From contig OY829326.1 in assembly GCA_963691655.1 (NCBI GenBank), forward strand, positions 21,130,878-21,194,877: a stretch of 64,000 nucleotides of DNA, written 5' to 3'. A program made the translations under genes and the position numbers. Below the pieces are notes generated by a model, which made no database searches, had not been told where the DNA came from, and saw only the letters and a program-made list of their open reading frames with translations. This document shows positions 59,153-64,000 of this stretch, one piece after another. Positions within the stretch are counted from its first letter, which is position 1. Each line of letters opens with the position of its first letter. The DNA comes from Toxonevra muliebris. Taxonomy: Eukaryota > Arthropoda > Insecta > Diptera > Pallopteridae.

Positions 59153-62069
59153 CCTAGTAGCCAGCTTAGTAATTACCTTCTAAACATATGCAATTCAAAT
59201 TAAACCTCTATATAAGAATACCATTGTCACCACGTCTGAAAAAAGGGTTTTAAAGGTCTTAAAAATGCAATGCGATTAATCCCGAGTAAAAAAAAAATTT
59301 TTGTTTTGAAATTGTTTAAACAAATTTAAAAAAAAAATTTAGTAAAAGTTTTAATTTTGAATTTTTTTTCTTACAAATTTCTTCCAAACTTCGCAGTTCA
59401 CATTTTTAATTAATTATTTAAAATTAATAGGCTTTGAATGAACAATGATGCCAGAAGAAGGTCAAAAATCGATCGTTTTGGAACCCTCAACGGTTCCTCA
59501 TCAGTGATCTATGTGATAGTTGCCTTGTTTGCTTGTAATTTACAAGTAGAAAAACACATGTTGGTAATTCGGATTGATTTTAAAAGTTAATTTTTTTCTT
59601 AGTATGCTTTCCAAAAAGGTGCTTATTTTTACCAAACCATAGCAGAATACTTTGTGAACAAAACCCTATAAAAATTTTGCACAATAACATGCCCATAACT
59701 ATCGTTTTATTCACGTGGGCCTAATTAGGCCCAGGAGGTTGTGTTAGCGCCTCCTAAAGAGGTGCCCATCGAAGGGAGAAGAAGGCTTACTTCAAAGCAT
59801 ACGGAAAACAGACATGTTCATATTAAATTTCAGAAACTCTGAGCAATATGTAAAAAAAGTCCGTCACGATTCCTCATCAGTGACCTTAGGGATAGTTCTT
59901 AGACTTTTAACATTTTGTATAAGTTACTTATATTTGAAATCGTAACCCAGAAATACAGGGTTTGATTTCAAATATCTTCACTGAATAGAGATGTTGAAAG
60001 AAAGATTAAGCACTATCACTAAGATAACTGATGAAGAATCAAAGCGGATTTCGGAATGGCCGTCAAATTTGTCCGTCTCTATATACACTGTTATTTTTTT
60101 GACTACATACGTTCATTAAGCCTGTTATATATTTATTAAGGTAATAAATTGCACCGATATTTTTTCTACACATTTCTGTTAGACAAATTTCTAATCAAGT
60201 CGATACTATCGATAATGCCGACATTAATTATTTTTGTTGTTAAAACTAAATACTAGATATGACCCCGGAAAGTAAATTGGATTTTGGATTGAATGCGAAA
60301 TTATTGGATCATCATCAGATTGAGATTAAAAACTTTTCTGATTTCATGAAAAATGTTTGAGCCGAGATCAGCTTAAGTCAGATGACGACAGACGTCGGTT
60401 ACAGCCCGATGTGCTACCCAAAGTCGGTATATAATGCTTTTCTGGATGAGTTTGATGTCGGATAAAAATATCGGGCCGGTGCTAAATGGATATCGAGGGC
60501 TAATGTCAGTCCGATGTGGTTTTTTATAAGACAATTTTTCTTTGCGTAAAGTAGACTTTCCACGAAAATTTATAATGTAAAACTTTACATTGTATACAAG
60601 TTTGAAAAAGTTGGTGGTCTTGACACTCTCATTGCTTAAAGTCAATAGGGAAAGCACAATTCTGGCAGTCTCCCCCTGATTTTTCGCATACTTCTGGCCC
60701 AATAACAGGTGTCTGAACATTGGAGTGCCAATATGTGGCTGACTTTTGAGCGATATCAATCTTTGGGACATCAGAACGGGGATATACGACCGACTTTATA
60801 ACGATATTCGCCAAATTATTTTTTTGATCGAGAAGGTTCCAAAAGGAACGCCAGCAGATTAGGGCTAGCAAAAAAAGAGTTTCGAAGGAACTGTTTTAAA
60901 GATGAAGATGAAGAAGGCATCATGCTGCTCTTCTAAAACTATTTAGCACACAACAGAGAGACTGACGTTCTTCGGTTGACCTATATAAGGAATTTAGTCA
61001 GATTCATAAAAACCTAAAAGTGATTCAAACAAGAAATGAGCTCATCAGCTCTATAGCAATAAAACGGGGCATACTGGACTGGGCAAGGTATTTTCAGAAA
61101 ATATCTAATTTAAGCTGCGACTAACTTTCGAATCAGTTTACTAGCGCAACTAAAGGCTTCGTGCGTGAGCTCACTTCACACGTAAATACAGTATAATTAA
61201 ATCCTTATATTAAAGTTTAAGTTGAACAATATTTCATCATTTGAAATCGCTTCCCTTAGCGGTAAAAAATTTCGATAGCAACGCAATCGCAGTCTTGCAG
61301 AAACTATTTAACCACTAGCTTCTACGGAATAGCCACAATGGCCTCTAATAAGGCAAAAAAAAAGATTATAACTCAAAGCAAATAAATTCAGCTTTGAATG
61401 CTATTACGACAGGGCATAAAATTCGTAGTAACTTTAGGTATTTTCTCACAATTCCCAGAAAAATATATGAGGTGTAACCCAAAGCAAATGAAAGTTTCTC
61501 ACCACCGAAATGTGTTGTCACCTTTTTTAGACTCTTAGATATTTAACTTTAAAATTAATTTCATATAAGTTAACAAAAAAAAAAAATAGATTTGCTGCTT
61601 GTCGCCATTTTAATAAGATTAAAATCACTGATTAGTATACGCAACTGAGCTTAACAAAATTAAGTGATTAGGCAGTGGTAGAAACTAGTTTCCGAGCCTA
61701 GCAGCCAAAGTATTTAAGTATTTATAAATATATTGTAGCTAATTCCAAAATAGAATAAATTGTTAATATAAATTTACATGCAAATTAAATTTAATGATTT
61801 TTGGTTGGTAGTTTTTTGTTTTTTTTTGGTGAAATGTGGAATTCAATCTTCAAAAGAAAATTTGTTTTTGTATAATAATGACATTAGTTGACTTCATCAG
61901 TTTCATCGACTTCATCAATTTCAGCTACATATGTATATATATATGTATGTGTATGAGGTGAGGCACGGGGAAATGTCGCACGCTGTGAGTATAAATCAGT
62001 TTTCTGACTTCAACGACATTTTAGTTTTAACTTTTATTTTAACCACAAATACGAATTGATTTTAATATA
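59153..62069. other. Non-coding DNA; unrecognised ORFs at 60.4-60.9 kb
   Basis: Two blocks near 59490 and 59868 share TTCCTCATCAGTGA with similar right flanks, an unexplained short duplication. Minus-strand open frames at 60373-60771 (132 codons) and 60629-60871 (80 codons) are not recognised and overlap each other. No host gene seen. Confidence 0.45.
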
Positions 62070-62383
62070 CAGGGTGATTCAGTCCCAATGTTTAACACGA
62101 AAGGCTTGAACAACTAAAAAAAATTTATTATGAGGTACATGGTAAAAGTGAAATTTGGAAGAATATGGGTGAAACTTTTTTAATTTTTTAAGCCTCATAT
62201 TTTTAAAAATTTTAAAGGGAGCTGTAGAAGAAATTTCTCAAATTTAGTTATGAAGAAATCTTTTATCTTTTATAGTAGGTTAGTTAGTTCTCCCCTTCCC
62301 CTCCCCCTCTCCCTCTCCCTCTCATACGATTTTTTACTTAACTGGACCGTCTTTCATATGACCATTGAAACGGAATCACCCTG
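62070..62383. mobile_element. CAGGGTG-ended MITE (314 bp)
   Basis: Left end CAGGGTGATTCAGTCCCAATG and inverted right end CATTGAAACGGAATCACCCTG pair over about 20 bases. TA flanks both sides (62068-62069, 62384-62385). No coding capacity. A (CTCCCT)n tract lies inside at about 62290-62322. The ends start with the same CAGGGTGA as the maT-like element at 38964 but differ afterwards, so it belongs to a related but distinct mariner-superfamily lineage. Confidence 0.88.
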
Positions 62384-62385
62384 TA

Positions 62386-62451
62386 TATATTTAAATTTTT
62401 TTTTTTTTTTTTTTTTTAATTAGATCTCTAATTAATGCCAACATGAGAAAA

Positions 62452-62482
<31 letters not shown>

Positions 62483-63429
62483 GATGGTGAATGTCGTCCA
62501 TTTGGTTGGTTTGTTTGTTATCAGTGTTCGCAACGTGTTGACAACATTGTCGCAGCGGGCTTAATTTATGATTTCAAAGAAGGAACGACATTTTTGGTTA
62601 GATATTTTTATATGCTGATGATTTTTGTTAATTAAGTTATTGACTTCTTTATTTTCAATTTTTTTTTTTTTTTGGTTTCTTTGTTTTTGCCTACCTCATC
62701 TACATACTATTTACATACATACATCTACCTACTTCATTTTTCGTTTGTTTTTAGCTAAACTCTTTTGATTTTGTTTTTTACTCGTTGCTTTTTCTACAGC
62801 CACATGGCTGTCAGCAACTTCTTTTCTAACCGGAAGTTGCCGCTTGTGTTCGTTTCATTCATATATGAAATATTTTCTGCAGAAACTCTTTGATCAATTC
62901 CTTTTTTGTTTTAGTTTTTTATTTTTTTTATTATTATTTTCTTTGTAAATTCTTTTTAGTTTTCTTTTTGCAGTTTCTTCAGTGAGTTCTTCTATATACT
63001 TAAATACATATTTCTTTGTTGTTATAATTATATGTGTAGTTGCTGTTGTTGTTGTTGCTGCTGCTACTGTGCTTTCGTTCATTAATTGCTGCTTTTAACT
63101 AACTGCAGCATTTGTTTTCTTTTTTCTTAATAAAGTTATTAAGAATAATGTCGTATTAATTTATGGTTTATATGGAAAAACATTTTTTTTTTCGTATTTG
63201 CTTTCATGTTAAATACAAAATTACGAATTTATGTGTGAATTTTTAATATTCTTTGGTTTGGCTCCTCTCTTCCTTTTTGTACTAATTTACCGAGAAATGA
63301 TTAATTGCTAATTTGTTTAACAATGGAATTGTATTTATTTGTTTATTTACTTTCCAGTTTATTGAATGAAATATGTAAATATAAAATTATGTGCCCATAA
63401 TATTTGAAAGATATAACATTCTTTAAAGT
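62386..63429. other. Low-complexity non-coding DNA
   Basis: Long poly-T tracts (62397-62418, 62459-62482, 62660-62674) and a GTTGTTGTTGCTGCTGCTAC string near 63041-63067. No gene recognised. Confidence 0.6.
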
Positions 63430-63568
63430 TTACTGGCCTGGAGTGAATAGCTTTTCTTAGGCTGTCAGCCAAAAGATGTTGTTGTGTAGAAATAGGTTTA
63501 TTTAAGACCGTATAGAGTATCAAACGCTGACACCCAAGACACCAACCACTACGCCACGGCGACCATAC
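63430..63568 (-). mobile_element. tRNA-derived SINE
   Basis: Minus strand: GGTCGCCGTGGCGTAGTGGT (A box, about 63545-63564) followed by TTGGTGTCTTGGGTGTCAGC and GCGTTTGATACTC (weak B box), then a tail with GGCTGACAGCC (about 63459-63469). The A box is excellent and the B box diverged. A piece resembling its tail occurs at 35430-35470. Confidence 0.65.
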
Positions 63569-64000
63569 TATACTATAATTACAATTTCTTGAATTTCGAA
63601 TTTTCAGTGTATTATTTTCTAGAACTCGTCAAGACCTTTCCAACGATATACAAATCTCTTTATATTTCCCTAATCCATCATTGTTCCTTAATTTTTAATA
63701 TGAAAACAAGCTCATGCAAAAGGTTTATATAATAGCCTCTCACTTTCTAAAGTACCAGAAGCAATAGAATGACATCTAGATTAAGTATGCTTCTCGTCTG
63801 GGGCTGGCTCGTCTGGATAAGTGCACTTCAATGCAAAGCATGCACCTTAATGTTATGAAGAAATGCACGAGAAACTAATATTCTCAGCTTGGTTATCAAA
63901 TAGAATTTTGTGAGATTATTCCATTATCTGAATTAACCCATTTATGACCACTATAAAATATCTGTAACATTGTCATGACCGTGCAGGTAAAAAATTATAT
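63569..64000. other. Non-coding DNA
   Basis: No gene or repeat recognised up to the window edge. Confidence 0.45.

Noticed and set aside
60373..60871. Overlapping 132- and 80-codon minus-strand frames
   Set aside because: No recognised motif; two overlapping frames with similar length argue for chance or an unrecognised diverged repeat.
1..64000. CRISPR arrays, bacterial operons, ribosome binding sites
   Set aside because: The sequence is clearly eukaryotic insect DNA; tandem arrays here lack the identical-repeat/unique-spacer pattern.

Overview
This is a 64 kb AT-rich piece of a eukaryotic, almost certainly higher-dipteran (schizophoran fly) nuclear genome. The basis is the mixture of Tc1/mariner, hAT, R1-like, Jockey-like and RNase-H-bearing non-LTR elements, tRNA-derived SINEs, (CCTAA)n microsatellites and long CAA/CAG/GTT trinucleotide strings typical of fly introns and intergenic DNA. 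A tephritid-like genome is plausible, but the sequence does not prove it. I found no convincing host protein-coding exon, tRNA, rRNA or other conserved housekeeping gene. The window is best read as intergenic or giant-intron DNA, and its recognisable content is a graveyard of mobile elements. Nearly all open reading frames are short and spurious.

Layout. 0-6.6 kb: a perfect 26-bp hairpin (751-824); a decayed Tc1 transposon (2727-4677) carrying a nested LINE 3' end; a Jockey-clade LINE 3' fragment (4797-5183); an unexplained 190-codon ORF. 6.3-26.4 kb: three separate arrays of a degenerate 12-bp repeat (unit close to GAATTTTGGTCT), a second Jockey fragment (14.5 kb), a large foldback (17.2-17.9 kb), an R1-like LINE fragment bracketed by CCTAA/TTAGG repeats (18.0-19.3 kb) and a 1.18-kb solo LTR with internal minisatellites (21.2-22.4 kb). 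27-45 kb: an RNase-H LINE remnant, a 1.6-kb hAT element with an 8-bp target duplication and a spliced transposase tail, a second Tc1 copy, two tRNA-derived SINEs flanking a mariner/maT-like DD37D element, and a foldback-type hAT MITE of the same family as the 30-kb element. 45-59 kb: three copies of a TA-flanked inverted-terminal element that I do not recognise (one nested inside another palindromic element), a 274-bp solo LTR, and a degenerate GGAAAAATTTACTATA-type repeat field interrupted by a tRNA-Glu-like SINE. 59-64 kb: low-complexity DNA, a 314-bp CAGGGTG-ended MITE and one more tRNA-derived SINE.

The elements do not form a pathway. The useful biology is their nesting order and the family relations between copies: paired copies give empty-site comparisons, target-site duplications and relative ages. 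The most interesting leads are (1) an 81-bp lysine/arginine-rich reading frame retained in all three copies of the unknown TA element with only synonymous differences, (2) an R1-clade fragment lying between TTAGG-like repeats in what looks like a dipteran genome, (3) long-range dispersed arrays of one 12-bp repeat, and (4) a 22-base string shared between a SINE tail and a LINE 3' end. All family assignments come from reading the sequence by eye; no database search was run.
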